Assembly: GCA_026400425.1 (NCBI GenBank)
Contig: JAPLPC010000579.1
Location: 1 to 26,938, forward strand
Length of the DNA stretch: 26,938 bases
Origin: Hyphomicrobiales bacterium
Lineage (GTDB): Bacteria; Pseudomonadota; Alphaproteobacteria; Rhizobiales; Xanthobacteraceae
Direction: 5' to 3'
Made by a program: the position numbers and the translations under genes. Below are positions 1 to 8,356 of the stretch, in pieces (the stretch's first letter is position 1; each line of letters starts with the position of its first letter). The notes beneath the pieces were generated by a model. It saw only the letters and a program-made list of their open reading frames with translations. It was not told the origin of the DNA and searched no databases.

Positions 1-831
1 GGCCGCAGCTTTCCCAATCGCCATATCGACGAATTCGTCACCACCTATCCAGCCCGCCGCGACGGCTGGCTCAATATCGGCGTGCTGCACACCTCGCTTG
101 ACGGCCGGTCGAACCACCCCAGTTATGCGCCATGCAGCGTCGACGATCTCAAACGGTTCGGCTACGACTACTGGGCGCTCGGCCATATCCATGCGCAGGA
201 GATTGTTGCCGAGGATCCGTGGATCGTGTTTCCCGGCAATCTTCAAGGCCGCAGCGTGCGCGAGACCGGCCCCAAAGGCGCAGTGCGCGTCACTGTCGAG
301 GACGGCAGGATCGTCGAGGTGGTGCCGCTGGCGCTGGACCACGCGCGCTGGGCTCATCTTGAACTCGATGTGGCGGATGCCGCCACCGAAGACGATGTGA
401 GCGCACTGATTTCGTCGGCGATCGCCGACGCTCATGCTGCGGCCGAGAGCCGGCCGCTCGCGATCCGCATAACGCTGCGCGGCGCGACGCCGTTGCATCA
501 TCAGCTCATCGCCCGGCGTGAATGGCTGGAAGACGACATGCGCGCCCGCGCGCTGCAATTCGGCGACGACTGCTGGGTCGAGCAGCTCAAGATCAAGACG
601 TCGATGCCGCCTCGGCCCGTGGCCGCACTGTCCGCGGACGACAGCCTCGATCTCGACCGGATGCTGGAGGCCGCCAGCAGCGATCCGGAATTCGCAGTGA
701 TTATCGCTGACCTGATCAAGTCCGTGAAAGAGAAACTACCGACGGATCTGCACAAAGACTTCTTGGGAGACGATCTGCAGCAGACACTGGCTTCGGATGC
801 GCGGGCGTTGCTCGGCGGGGCATTGTCGTGA
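1..831 (+). CDS. DNA repair exonuclease, SbcD/YhaO-like metallophosphoesterase (5' partial)
   Basis: The frame is open from the first base of the window, so the N-terminal half lies outside it; 276 codons plus stop remain. The visible part has the end of a calcineurin-like phosphoesterase core: an NIGVLHTS strand, then YAPCSVDDL, then the metal-binding motif ALGHIH at about residues 59-64 of the fragment, followed by FPGNLQGRS, typical of SbcD/Mre11-type nucleases. The rest is a C-terminal capping region. In this family the protein is the Mn-dependent nuclease subunit that works with an SbcC-type ATPase on DNA ends. The stop codon overlaps the start of the next gene (GTGA), so the two are translationally coupled and probably form one complex. 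The sequence resembles the YhaO branch more than classical SbcD. The family is confident; substrate preference is inferred. Confidence 0.88.
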   Translation, partial: GRSFPNRHIDEFVTTYPARRDGWLNIGVLHTSLDGRSNHPSYAPCSVDDLKRFGYDYWALGHIHAQEIVAEDPWIVFPGNLQGRSVRETGPKGAVRVTVEDGRIVEVVPLALDHARWAHLELDVADAATEDDVSALISSAIADAHAAAESRPLAIRITLRGATPLHHQLIARREWLEDDMRARALQFGDDCWVEQLKIKTSMPPRPVAALSADDSLDLDRMLEAASSDPEFAVIIADLIKSVKEKLPTDLHKDFLGDDLQQTLASDARALLGGALS

Positions 832-3800
832 AGATCGAACGCCTCGACCTCGAGCGCTACGGCATCTTCACCGATCGCAGCCTGACATTTCGCTCGGACG
901 CGGCTTTGCATGTGGTGATCGGACCGAACGAAGGCGGCAAGACTTCGGCACTCTCGGCGATCGGCGATCTGCTGTTCGGCTTCGGCGGCCGCACCGCCTA
1001 TGACTTCCGCCACGACAGCAATAAATTGCGCATCGGTGGCGCCTTCCGCCATAGCGACGGAAGGCTGATCACGGCGCGGCGCCGCAAGGGCAACAAGAAC
1101 ACGCTGATCGGCGCCGACGAGCAGCCGCTGCCCGACGACACGCTGGCGCCCCTGCTAGGCGGTCTCACGCGCGAAACCTTCAGCCGCGAATTCGGCCTGA
1201 CCGCGCAGGCGCTCCGCGATGGCGGTGAAGAACTGCTCGATGCCGGTGGCCGTCTTGCCGAGACGCTGGCGGCCAGTTCGGCCGGCATGACGGCGTTGTC
1301 GAAGGCACGCGGACGACTGCAGACCGAGGCCGACGAGTTGTTCACACCGAAGAAATCCGCCGGCAAACCCTTCTATATGGCAGCGAACCGCCGCGACGCC
1401 GCCGACAAGGCGCTGCGTAATGCGATCGTCACCCGCGAAGCCGTGCGCGATCTCGAAGCTGCGGTAAAGGATGCGCAGGATCAGCTGACGGCCCTGAATG
1501 CCGAGCATGGCCGCAGCGGCGCGACGCTGGCGGGCTGGCAGCGGGTGCTGCGCGTGCGCCGAAAACTGGCGCGGCTGGACGGTATCGTTAGCGAACTCGG
1601 TGAACTCGCCGATCTGCCGGTGATCACTGCGCAATTGCGCGAGACATGGAGCCAGGCGCTCGACGCCGATGGCGCTTTGTTGCGCGACATCACGGCGCTG
1701 GACGCCAGCGACGCCATCGAGGCGGCCGAGATCGCATCGCTCGCCGTCGATGACAATGTGCTGGCGGAGGCCGCCGCCATCGACGCCCTGCGCGAACGGC
1801 TCGGCGCCGCAAAGGATCGAATCGAACATTTGCCTCGACGGCGCCAAGCACGCGATGAGGCTGAACGCCAACTCAACGAATTCGCCCGACGTCTCGGCCT
1901 CCAATCGCATACCGTGCTGTTGCAGCATCTGCCGACCGATGCCGCGGTGGCGCGCGCCCGCGATGCGATCGCGACATTCAACCGCGCAACGCAGGCGCAC
2001 TCCGATGCCGAGGCGCGCCTCGCACGCGCGCATCACGAACACGATGCGTTCGCCGCAGAGGCCGGCCCCAGATCCGTGCTGGACATCGAACAGATCAGGC
2101 AGCGCTTCGATGCGCTCGGCGATATCCCGGCGCAGGCCGATCGCCATCGCCGCGAATGGGCAGTGCTGCGCAGCGAGACGCAGGCTCTCGAAGATGTCGT
2201 GGCCGCCATCGATCCCGCGCCTGGCGCGCTGAGCCGTTTGCGTGCGCTGCCGCTGCCGGACGCAGCGACCATCGCCAAATTCGTGCAGGCCACCGACAGC
2301 AGCAAGGCCGAGATCAAGCGCCTAGCCGACGCCGTTGCGACGAGCGACGAAGCGATCGCATCCACCGAGGCCGAACTGGCGCGGCTGCGCAGCGGCGGAA
2401 CCGTGCCGAGCCGCAACGATCTCGTCACCGCCCGGCAGCAGCGCGACGCCGAACTCACATCGTTGGGCGCAGCTCTGGATGGCGATCCCGCGGCACGCGC
2501 GCGGCATTTCGACGAGGTGACGCAGTCGTCGAAGGCCATCGACGGCATCACCGATCTGCTGCTCACCGATACCGGGCGCGCCACGCGCTACGACGATGCG
2601 CTGCAACGCCTCGCCGCCCATCGGGCCACGCGCGAGCGCGACGCCGACAAGTTGCAGACGCGCAAAGCCGAGTTGGAAGAGCTGGTCGAAACCTGGCGCC
2701 ATAGCTGGGTGGCCGCCGGCCTCACGCCGCACAGCCCGGCCGAGATGGCGCTGTGGCGCGGCAAGATCGAAGATATTCTGGTCCGGCTGAGCAAGCTCGA
2801 CGCGCACAAGGTCAGCATTGATGCGCTGGCGACAGGCCTGGATTCGGGGAAGGCTGCGCTGATCGCTTTTCTCGGCAGCGTCGGACGGACGCCAGATCCG
2901 GACCTGGCTCCGGACATCCTGTATCGCGAAGCCAAGGCGCGCGTCGAGGAATTGCAGACGGCGTGGGCCGATGCGCGCGCGCATGCGGTGAAGCAACAAC
3001 GTATCGAACGCGACCTTTCGGAAGCCGCGACATCGCTGGCCGCAGCGGAAGCAGCAATGGTCGCGCAGCGTCGCCTCTGGCCGGACGCCATGGCCGGCAT
3101 CGGGCTGGCGACGACCGCAAGTCCAGCCGAGGCCGACGCCGCGTTGGCGGTGTGGCAATCGGTGGCGCTGCCGAAATCCGATCGTGAAAAAGAAGGCCAC
3201 CGCGTCGAAACCATCGAAGCCGACCTCGCCGCGTTCGATGCCGACGTGTTCGATCTCATCGAGCGGGTGGCGCCGCAATTGCGGAGCCAATCCGCTCAGG
3301 AGTCGCTGACGCGGTTGTCGGCCGCCCTTGCCGAAGCGCGCACGGCCAGCGAAGCCTGCCAGCGGCTGCGGCACAATGCGACCAGACGCGCCGCTGCACG
3401 CCGCGCGCTCATCGCACAGCGCGAGCCTGTTACGACGATGCTCGCCGAGGCCTGCCGACAACTCAGCGTCGCGGTCGAGCAATTGCCGGCGTCACTGGCG
3501 CGGCTCTCTCAGCGCCACGCGCTGGAGAGCGAGCGCATCGCCCTGCAGCGCGACCTGCAGGAGAGCGAGGGCCGCGACGAGATCGCGTTGCGCCATGAGC
3601 GCGAAGGGCTCGATCTCGATCTGCTGCCCGGCGAGATCGCCCGCGAGGAGTTGCGGCAGAGCCAATTGATCAAGGATATCGAAGCTGCGTCCGCGCAGCA
3701 TCACGAGCACAAGCACGAGCTCGACGCGCTGCTCAAAGGCCGCGACGCGCCGGCCGCCGCCAGCGAACGCGCCGAAGCCGGTGCCGAACTGCTCTCCATC

Positions 3801-4277
3801 GCCGGGCGCTGGCTACTGCGGGCGGCCGCTTCAAAGCTGGCAGCCCGCACCATCGAACGGCACCGCGCGATGGTGCAGGATCCGTTGATTGCGCGCGCCA
3901 GCGCTCTGTTTGCTCTTGCCACCGCATCGACCTTTGCCGGGCTGGTCATCGCCTATGGCGACGACGATCAGCCGGTGCTGATGGCGCAGCGTGCGGACGG
4001 CGAACAGGTCAGGGTGGGCGGCTTGAGCGAAGGCACCCGCGACCAGCTGTTCCTGGCGCTGCGCCTGGCCCTGCTGGAGCGCCGCAGCTCCGAGCCGCTG
4101 CCGTTCATCGGCGACGACCTGCTGGCCAGCTTCGACGAAGGTCGCACACTGGCGATGCTCCGTCTATTGAGTGCTGCGGGGGCCCGGCGCCAGATCATTC
4201 TGTTCACGCATCATCGCCACGTCGTCGATCTCGCCCGCAGCATCGACCAGCATCCGGTGGACATCATCGAACTGTAG
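828..4277 (+). CDS. SbcC/YhaN-like AAA ATPase of DNA repair, long coiled coil
   Basis: This 1149-residue protein starts at a GTG that overlaps the stop of the nuclease gene. The N-terminus (KIERLDLERYGIF) leads into a Walker A motif GPNEGGKTS at residues 32-40. A long Glu/Arg/Ala-rich middle, about residues 170-1000, should form coiled coils. The C-terminal ATPase half carries the ABC signature LSEGTRDQ (about 1066-1073), a Walker B/D-loop stretch FIGDDLLASFD (about 1093-1104) and a switch histidine in FTHH (about 1126-1129). This is the SMC-like arrangement of SbcC, Rad50 and YhaN. I see no CxxC zinc hook at the coiled-coil apex, which favours YhaN over SbcC. By family knowledge it binds DNA ends with the upstream nuclease, using ATP to gate access. 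The reading frame is intact. Confidence 0.88.
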   Translation: MKIERLDLERYGIFTDRSLTFRSDAALHVVIGPNEGGKTSALSAIGDLLFGFGGRTAYDFRHDSNKLRIGGAFRHSDGRLITARRRKGNKNTLIGADEQPLPDDTLAPLLGGLTRETFSREFGLTAQALRDGGEELLDAGGRLAETLAASSAGMTALSKARGRLQTEADELFTPKKSAGKPFYMAANRRDAADKALRNAIVTREAVRDLEAAVKDAQDQLTALNAEHGRSGATLAGWQRVLRVRRKLARLDGIVSELGELADLPVITAQLRETWSQALDADGALLRDITALDASDAIEAAEIASLAVDDNVLAEAAAIDALRERLGAAKDRIEHLPRRRQARDEAERQLNEFARRLGLQSHTVLLQHLPTDAAVARARDAIATFNRATQAHSDAEARLARAHHEHDAFAAEAGPRSVLDIEQIRQRFDALGDIPAQADRHRREWAVLRSETQALEDVVAAIDPAPGALSRLRALPLPDAATIAKFVQATDSSKAEIKRLADAVATSDEAIASTEAELARLRSGGTVPSRNDLVTARQQRDAELTSLGAALDGDPAARARHFDEVTQSSKAIDGITDLLLTDTGRATRYDDALQRLAAHRATRERDADKLQTRKAELEELVETWRHSWVAAGLTPHSPAEMALWRGKIEDILVRLSKLDAHKVSIDALATGLDSGKAALIAFLGSVGRTPDPDLAPDILYREAKARVEELQTAWADARAHAVKQQRIERDLSEAATSLAAAEAAMVAQRRLWPDAMAGIGLATTASPAEADAALAVWQSVALPKSDREKEGHRVETIEADLAAFDADVFDLIERVAPQLRSQSAQESLTRLSAALAEARTASEACQRLRHNATRRAAARRALIAQREPVTTMLAEACRQLSVAVEQLPASLARLSQRHALESERIALQRDLQESEGRDEIALRHEREGLDLDLLPGEIAREELRQSQLIKDIEAASAQHHEHKHELDALLKGRDAPAAASERAEAGAELLSIAGRWLLRAAASKLAARTIERHRAMVQDPLIARASALFALATASTFAGLVIAYGDDDQPVLMAQRADGEQVRVGGLSEGTRDQLFLALRLALLERRSSEPLPFIGDDLLASFDEGRTLAMLRLLSAAGARRQIILFTHHRHVVDLARSIDQHPVDIIEL

Positions 4278-4376
4278 AGCTCCGCGGACATTCCCGCGGC
4301 CAGCTCGGCCGTGCCACCACCGGCGTGGCATCGGCGGCGAAGTGCCGCAGACCACCCTGTGGTCACCCTAAAATTG

Positions 4377-4403
4377 CCGATGACTTGCGGTTCAAATCAT
4401 CGG
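4377..4403. promoter_or_regulatory. Inverted repeat upstream of the binding-protein gene (possible operator)
   Basis: Seven-base arms CCGATGA and TCATCGG are separated by 13 bases in the 184-base gap between the ATPase gene and the binding-protein gene, about 60 bases before the start codon. The symmetry would suit a dimeric regulator, but no regulator can be named and no good -35/-10 pair is visible next to it. The rest of the gap shows only a CCGCGG-flanked hairpin just after the ATPase stop, without a T-run. Confidence 0.25.
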
Positions 4404-4461
4404 AATATGTCCTGTCATCCGGGCCAGCATCGGCCTTGTTCGAGATCATCGCGAGGACAAC

Positions 4462-5586
4462 ATGAACCCAATCAAACTCATCGGCCAGTTGACCGGGATT
4501 GCCGTTGCCGCGTCGCTGCTGTCATCCGCCGCCTTCGCCCAAGACATCAATGTCGCGGTGGCCGGGCCCATGACCGGCGGCGAAAGCGCCTTTGGCCGGC
4601 AGATGAAGAACGGCGCCGATCAGGCCGTGGCCGACATCAACGCCGCCGGCGGCGTGCTCGGAAAGAAGCTGGCGCTGCAGGTCGGCGACGATGCCTGCGA
4701 TCCCAAGCAGGCGCGCTCGATCGCCGAGAAGCTGGCCTCGGCCAAGGTGCCGTTCGTGGCCGGGCATTTCTGTTCGTCGTCGTCGATCCCGGCGTCGGAG
4801 GCCTATGCCGACAGCAACGTGCTGCAGATCACACCGGCCTCGACCAATCCGCTGTTCACCGAGCGCAAGCTCGCCAATGTACTGCGCGTCTGCGGCCGTG
4901 ACGACCAGCAGGGCCTGATCGCTGCCGACTACATCGCGAAGAATTTCAAGGGCAAGAACGTCGCCATCCTCAACGACAAGACCACCTACGGCAAGGGTCT
5001 CGCCGACGAGACCAAGAAGGCGCTCAACAAGGCCGGCTTCACCGAGAAACTGTTCGAGAGCTACAACAAGGGCGACAAGGACTTCAATTCCATCGTGTCG
5101 CGTCTGAAGCGCGACAATATCGATCTGGTCTATGTCGGCGGCTACCATCAGGAAGCCGGACTGATCCTGCGCCAGATGCGCGACCAGGGCCTCAAGACGG
5201 TGCTGATGGCTGGCGATGCGATGAACGACAAGGAATTTGCCTCGATCACCGGCCCCGCCGCGGAAGGCACGCTGTTCACCTTCGGGCCGGACCCGCGCAA
5301 CAAGCCGACCGCGAAGGCGATCGTCGAGAAGTTCAAGGCCAAGAACATCGATCCCGAAGGCTACACGCTCTACACCTATGCCGCGTTCCAGGTTTGGACC
5401 CAGGCCGTCGCCAAGGCCGGCTCCACCGATATGAAGAAGGTGATGGATGTGATCAAGGCCGGCGAATGGGACACCGTGCTCGGCAAGATGGCCTTCGACG
5501 CCAAGGGCGACATCAAGGCGATCGACTACGTCGTCTACAAATGGGACGCCAAGGGCAACTACGCGGAGCTCGGCAAAGGCAGCTGA
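4462..5586 (+). CDS. Branched-chain amino-acid-type ABC transporter substrate-binding protein
   Basis: The product has 374 residues. It opens with a Sec signal peptide (positive start, hydrophobic core, cleavage after AFA at about residue 26), so the mature protein is periplasmic. The mature N-terminus has the LivJ/LivK hallmark VAVAGPMTGGESAFGRQM, followed by a two-lobed periplasmic-binding fold (ICGVRDDQQG-like hinge region, then VYVGGYHQEAG). GAGG five bases before the ATG supports the start. By family it delivers branched-chain amino acids or related amides and carboxylates to an ABC importer. No permease or ATPase gene lies next to it, so it is an orphan that must share a transporter encoded elsewhere. 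The exact ligand cannot be read from sequence. Confidence 0.9.
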   Translation: MNPIKLIGQLTGIAVAASLLSSAAFAQDINVAVAGPMTGGESAFGRQMKNGADQAVADINAAGGVLGKKLALQVGDDACDPKQARSIAEKLASAKVPFVAGHFCSSSSIPASEAYADSNVLQITPASTNPLFTERKLANVLRVCGRDDQQGLIAADYIAKNFKGKNVAILNDKTTYGKGLADETKKALNKAGFTEKLFESYNKGDKDFNSIVSRLKRDNIDLVYVGGYHQEAGLILRQMRDQGLKTVLMAGDAMNDKEFASITGPAAEGTLFTFGPDPRNKPTAKAIVEKFKAKNIDPEGYTLYTYAAFQVWTQAVAKAGSTDMKKVMDVIKAGEWDTVLGKMAFDAKGDIKAIDYVVYKWDAKGNYAELGKGS

Positions 5587-5598
5587 GGTTCACTAACT

Positions 5599-5695
5599 TG
5601 TAGGGTGGCAAAGGCGCAAAGCGCCGTGCCCACCGCGGACATCACCGGCTGACGAACGTCCGGCGGTGGGCACGCTTCGCTTTGTCCACCCTACA
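5599..5695. repeat. Palindromic intergenic repeat between convergent genes
   Basis: An imperfect inverted repeat of about 97 bases. The left arm reads TGTAGGGTGG(C)AAAG...GTGCCCACCG and the right arm is its complement, ending in CCACCCTACA. A GGCGC-AAA-GCGCC mini-hairpin sits in the left arm. It fills nearly all the space between two genes that converge on it, so the transcript can fold from either side and it may end transcription for both. I associate repeats with this GTAGGGTGGGCAAAG core with Bradyrhizobium-type genomes; that is recognition, not a search. Confidence 0.75.
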
Positions 5696-5704
5696 GGGCT
5701 GCGG

Positions 5705-6139
5705 TTACATGCTGATCTCGCCGTCGTCCTGACCATTCCAGTAATGCAGACGGCTGGCATGGACCTTGATCAGCACGACGCCGGGCGTGTCGATGCCGTC
5801 CTTGAACCAGTAGTCCAGATCCTTGGTCCAGTGCGCCTCGAACGCCGCCTTGTCGCGGATCAGTTCGGCCTCGCCCTCGATGGAGATAAAAATCGGCGGT
5901 TGACCGAGCAGACCCTTGGCGCCGGTGAAGGACAGTCCGACCTGCGGGTCTCGCTGGATGTCCTGCACCGTGTGGCTCTGCTCAAAGGTGAAAAAGAACG
6001 AGTCGCCGTCATAATCGACATCGCCGTTATTGCTCATGGGCCGCGCAGCGATCTGTCCGCCTTCGGCGCGGGTCGACAGCATCGCGAAATCGATCTCGCG
6101 CATTTTGTCCGCCAGATCTGACAGGGTCATTTGGCTCAT
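5705..6139 (-). CDS. Pyridoxamine 5'-phosphate oxidase family (general stress protein 26-like)
   Basis: A 144-residue protein with the split-barrel FMN-binding fold of small PNPOx-like stress proteins. MREIDFAMLST and GGQIAARPMSNN form the first strands, followed by DSFFFTFEQS, VGLSFTGAKG, FISIEGEAEL and a C-terminal WFKDG...RLHYW block. I chose the ATG giving MSQMTL because GGAGA sits five bases before it; an in-frame ATG six codons upstream has no such site. The family binds FMN or related cofactors and reduces small substrates; the real substrate is usually unknown. It lies 78 bases downstream of the CcdA gene on the same strand and may be co-transcribed with it. Confidence 0.85.
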   Translation of the reverse strand: MSQMTLSDLADKMREIDFAMLSTRAEGGQIAARPMSNNGDVDYDGDSFFFTFEQSHTVQDIQRDPQVGLSFTGAKGLLGQPPIFISIEGEAELIRDKAAFEAHWTKDLDYWFKDGIDTPGVVLIKVHASRLHYWNGQDDGEISM

Positions 6140-6217
6140 GGGTGTCTCCGGTTTCAAGCACTGCGCAACAGACGCGCGGCGGCAAGATCGGTTCCTGCAT
6201 TGCGCGCTGAAGGCGCG

Positions 6218-6952
6218 TCACCCGAAATTCTGCAGCGCCGGAAATGTCTCCAGCAGCCAGATGCTGGCGCTGGCGACGCCGCCGGTCAGGAACGCGATGC
6301 CGGTGAGGATCATCAGCACGCCCATCACCCGCTCCACATGGACCAGATGCTTCTTCATCCGCGCGAACACGCTGGAGAACTGCTCGACCATGAAGGCTGC
6401 GATCAGGAACGGGATGCCGAGACCGAGCGAATAGACGGCGAGCAACCCGGCGCCCTTGGTCACCGTCGCCTCCGCTGCCGCCACCGACAGGATCGCGGCC
6501 AGGATCGGCCCGATGCATGGCGTCCAGCCGAACGCAAACGCCAACCCCATCACATAGGCACCCCACAGCCCGACCGGCTTCGGCATGGTCAGGCGGCCCT
6601 CGCGCATCAACACGCCGATCCGCGTCAGGCCAAGGAAATGCAGGCCCATCAGGATGATCAGCACGCCGGCCACGATGGAGAGCTGCGCTGCGTAAGCGCG
6701 GATGACGCCGCCGATCAGGCTGGCGCTGGCGCCGAGGATCGTGAACACCGTGGAAAAGCCGAGCACGAACACCAGCGCAGAGATCATCACCGCGCGCTTC
6801 GAGGCGGCTTCCTGCTCGTCATTGGCGACATGTTCGATGGTCGCGCCCGTCAGGTAGATCAGATAGGGCGGCACCAGCGGCAGCACGCAAGGTGACAGGA
6901 AACTGACAATGCCGGCAATCAGCGCCGCTGGGATCGTGACATCCGTGATCAT
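6218..6952 (-). CDS. ccdA: Cytochrome c biogenesis protein CcdA / DsbD-type thiol-disulfide transporter
   Basis: A 244-residue inner-membrane protein with about six transmembrane segments. The two redox-active cysteines of the family are visible: Cys22 in FLSPCVLPLVPPY and Cys146 in FGWTPCIGPIL. CcdA passes electrons from cytoplasmic thioredoxin across the membrane to periplasmic thiol proteins, mainly for apocytochrome c maturation. The start used is the ATG giving MITDVTIP; an upstream in-frame extension adds a non-hydrophobic Arg-rich tail and is unlikely. No strong ribosome site precedes this ATG. No TlpA/ResA-type thioredoxin gene is adjacent. A short loop with two Glu and one Asp follows the first helix, as usual for the family. 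Confidence 0.92.
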   Translation of the reverse strand: MITDVTIPAALIAGIVSFLSPCVLPLVPPYLIYLTGATIEHVANDEQEAASKRAVMISALVFVLGFSTVFTILGASASLIGGVIRAYAAQLSIVAGVLIILMGLHFLGLTRIGVLMREGRLTMPKPVGLWGAYVMGLAFAFGWTPCIGPILAAILSVAAAEATVTKGAGLLAVYSLGLGIPFLIAAFMVEQFSSVFARMKKHLVHVERVMGVLMILTGIAFLTGGVASASIWLLETFPALQNFG

Positions 6953-7089
6953 GCGGCTAAATGCACCGCGCAAGCGCCGACATGCAAGGGTGTTGGATCG
7001 ACGATGCCGCAATTGATAAGCTTGTGATCGGGCGTGATCGGCATCGTTCCGGCAAAATATGGCAGCGCGGAACGGGCCTTGGAGGACAC

Positions 7090-8094
7090 ATGAAGAATTT
7101 GCTGACCGATATCCCCGGCGTCCGCGTCGGCCATGCCGACGATGCCGCGCTCGCCTCCGGTGTCACCGCGATCCTGTTCGACCGTCCCGCCATTGCATCC
7201 GTCGATATCCGCGGCGGCGGCCCGGGAACGCGCGACAGCAGGCTGCTCGACCCCGTCAACACCGTCGATGCCATTCACGGCATCGCGCTGTCCGGCGGCT
7301 CCGCATTCGGGATCGAAGCCGGTGGCGGTGTGCAGGCCTGGCTGGCGGAACAAGGCCGCGGCTTTGCCATCGGCCCGGCCATCATACCGATCGTACCCGG
7401 CGCGGTGCTGTTCGATCTGCTCAATGGCGGCGACAAGAATTGGGGCCGCTTCCCGCCCTATCGTGAGCTCGGCTATGCGGCGGCGGTGAACGCCAGCGAC
7501 AGTTTCGCCCTCGGCAGCGTCGGCGCCGGGCTCGGGGCCACCACGGCGACGCTCAAAGGCGGCCTCGGCTCGGCCTCCGCGGTGACGCCGTCAGGTGTCC
7601 GCGTGGCGGCACTGGCCGCGGTGAACGCCGTCGGCAGCGTGACCATGGGCGACAGCGCGCATTTCTGGGCTGCAGCCTTCGAACAGAATGGCGAGTTCGG
7701 CGGACGCGGATTGCCGACCGTCATCACGCCGGACATGCACGCCTTCCGTATCAAGGGCGGCCCTGACGCCACAGCCATCGAGAACACCACGCTGGCCGTC
7801 GTCGTCACCGATGCGATACTGACCAAGGCGCAGGCGCAGCGCCTTGCGATCATGGCGCAGACCGGATTGGCCCGTGCCATCTATCCCGTCCACGCGCCAC
7901 TGGACGGCGACATCGTGTTTGCAGCGGCGACCGGCGAGAAGCCGATCGATCCGGTGGTCGGCCTGAGCGAGCTCGGCATGCTGGCGGGCAATGTCATTGC
8001 CCGCGCGATCGCCCGCGGCGTCTATGAGGCGACCGCCCTGCCCTTCGACGGCGCGCTGCCGGCGTGGCGGGACCGATGGCAACGAGAAACATAG
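7090..8094 (+). CDS. P1 family peptidase (DmpA/NylC-like, self-processing N-terminal hydrolase)
   Basis: A 334-residue protein of the DmpA/L-aminopeptidase/NylC family. Seen: the N-terminal ITDIPGVRVGH-like start, the glycine-rich block LSGGSAFGIEAGGGV at about residues 68-81, and ENTTLAVVVTDA at about 231-242. In NylC and relatives the precursor cuts itself before the Thr or Ser of such an Asn-Thr pair, and that residue becomes the nucleophile; here the pair is Asn232-Thr233. GGAGG upstream of the ATG at 7090 fixes the start; the longer open frame before it is spurious. It is divergent from ccdA. Substrates in the family range from D/L-amino-acid amides and beta-peptides to nylon oligomers, so the substrate here is unknown. 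Confidence 0.88.
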   Translation: MKNLLTDIPGVRVGHADDAALASGVTAILFDRPAIASVDIRGGGPGTRDSRLLDPVNTVDAIHGIALSGGSAFGIEAGGGVQAWLAEQGRGFAIGPAIIPIVPGAVLFDLLNGGDKNWGRFPPYRELGYAAAVNASDSFALGSVGAGLGATTATLKGGLGSASAVTPSGVRVAALAAVNAVGSVTMGDSAHFWAAAFEQNGEFGGRGLPTVITPDMHAFRIKGGPDATAIENTTLAVVVTDAILTKAQAQRLAIMAQTGLARAIYPVHAPLDGDIVFAAATGEKPIDPVVGLSELGMLAGNVIARAIARGVYEATALPFDGALPAWRDRWQRET

Positions 8095-8137
8095 CGGCGC
8101 GTTTGCGTCATTGAGCGACAATGCGGGGACGACCGCC

Positions 8138-8356
8138 ATGCCATCGACAGCGATCCGCCATTTCAGCTACAGCCCGGACTCACACGAACTGCGCGTGACA
8201 TTCACCAGCGGGCGCCGCTACGCCTATGCGCAGGTGCCGCCGGACGTGCATGCGGCGTTGCGCGACGCGCCGTCACGCGGCGCCTTTTTCAATCACAGCA
8301 TCCGCGATCGCTTTGCCTATCGCGAATTGGAGCGATCAGACGCTGATCGCCAATGA
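8138..8356 (+). CDS. KTSC-domain small protein
   Basis: A 72-residue protein that is almost entirely a KTSC domain: SxxIRHFSYSPDSHELRVTF, then a YAYAQVPPDVH turn and a C-terminal FFNHSIRDRF. The domain is named after a family seen alone or attached to lysyl-tRNA synthetases, and its function is poorly known. GGGGA eight bases before the ATG supports the start. Its last 21 bases overlap, tail to tail, with the gene on the other strand. It starts 43 bases after the P1 peptidase stop and could be read through from it. Confidence 0.8.
   Translation: MPSTAIRHFSYSPDSHELRVTFTSGRRYAYAQVPPDVHAALRDAPSRGAFFNHSIRDRFAYRELERSDADRQ

Noticed and set aside
2322..3482. 386-codon open frame on the minus strand inside the SbcC/YhaN-like gene
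   Set aside because: It is antisense to a gene with clear ATPase motifs at both ends, has no recognisable domain, and long antisense frames are common in GC-rich coding sequence.
3664..3675. TTGATCAA as a second FixK-type site
   Set aside because: It lacks the four-base spacer of the FNR/FixK consensus and lies inside the ATPase coding region.
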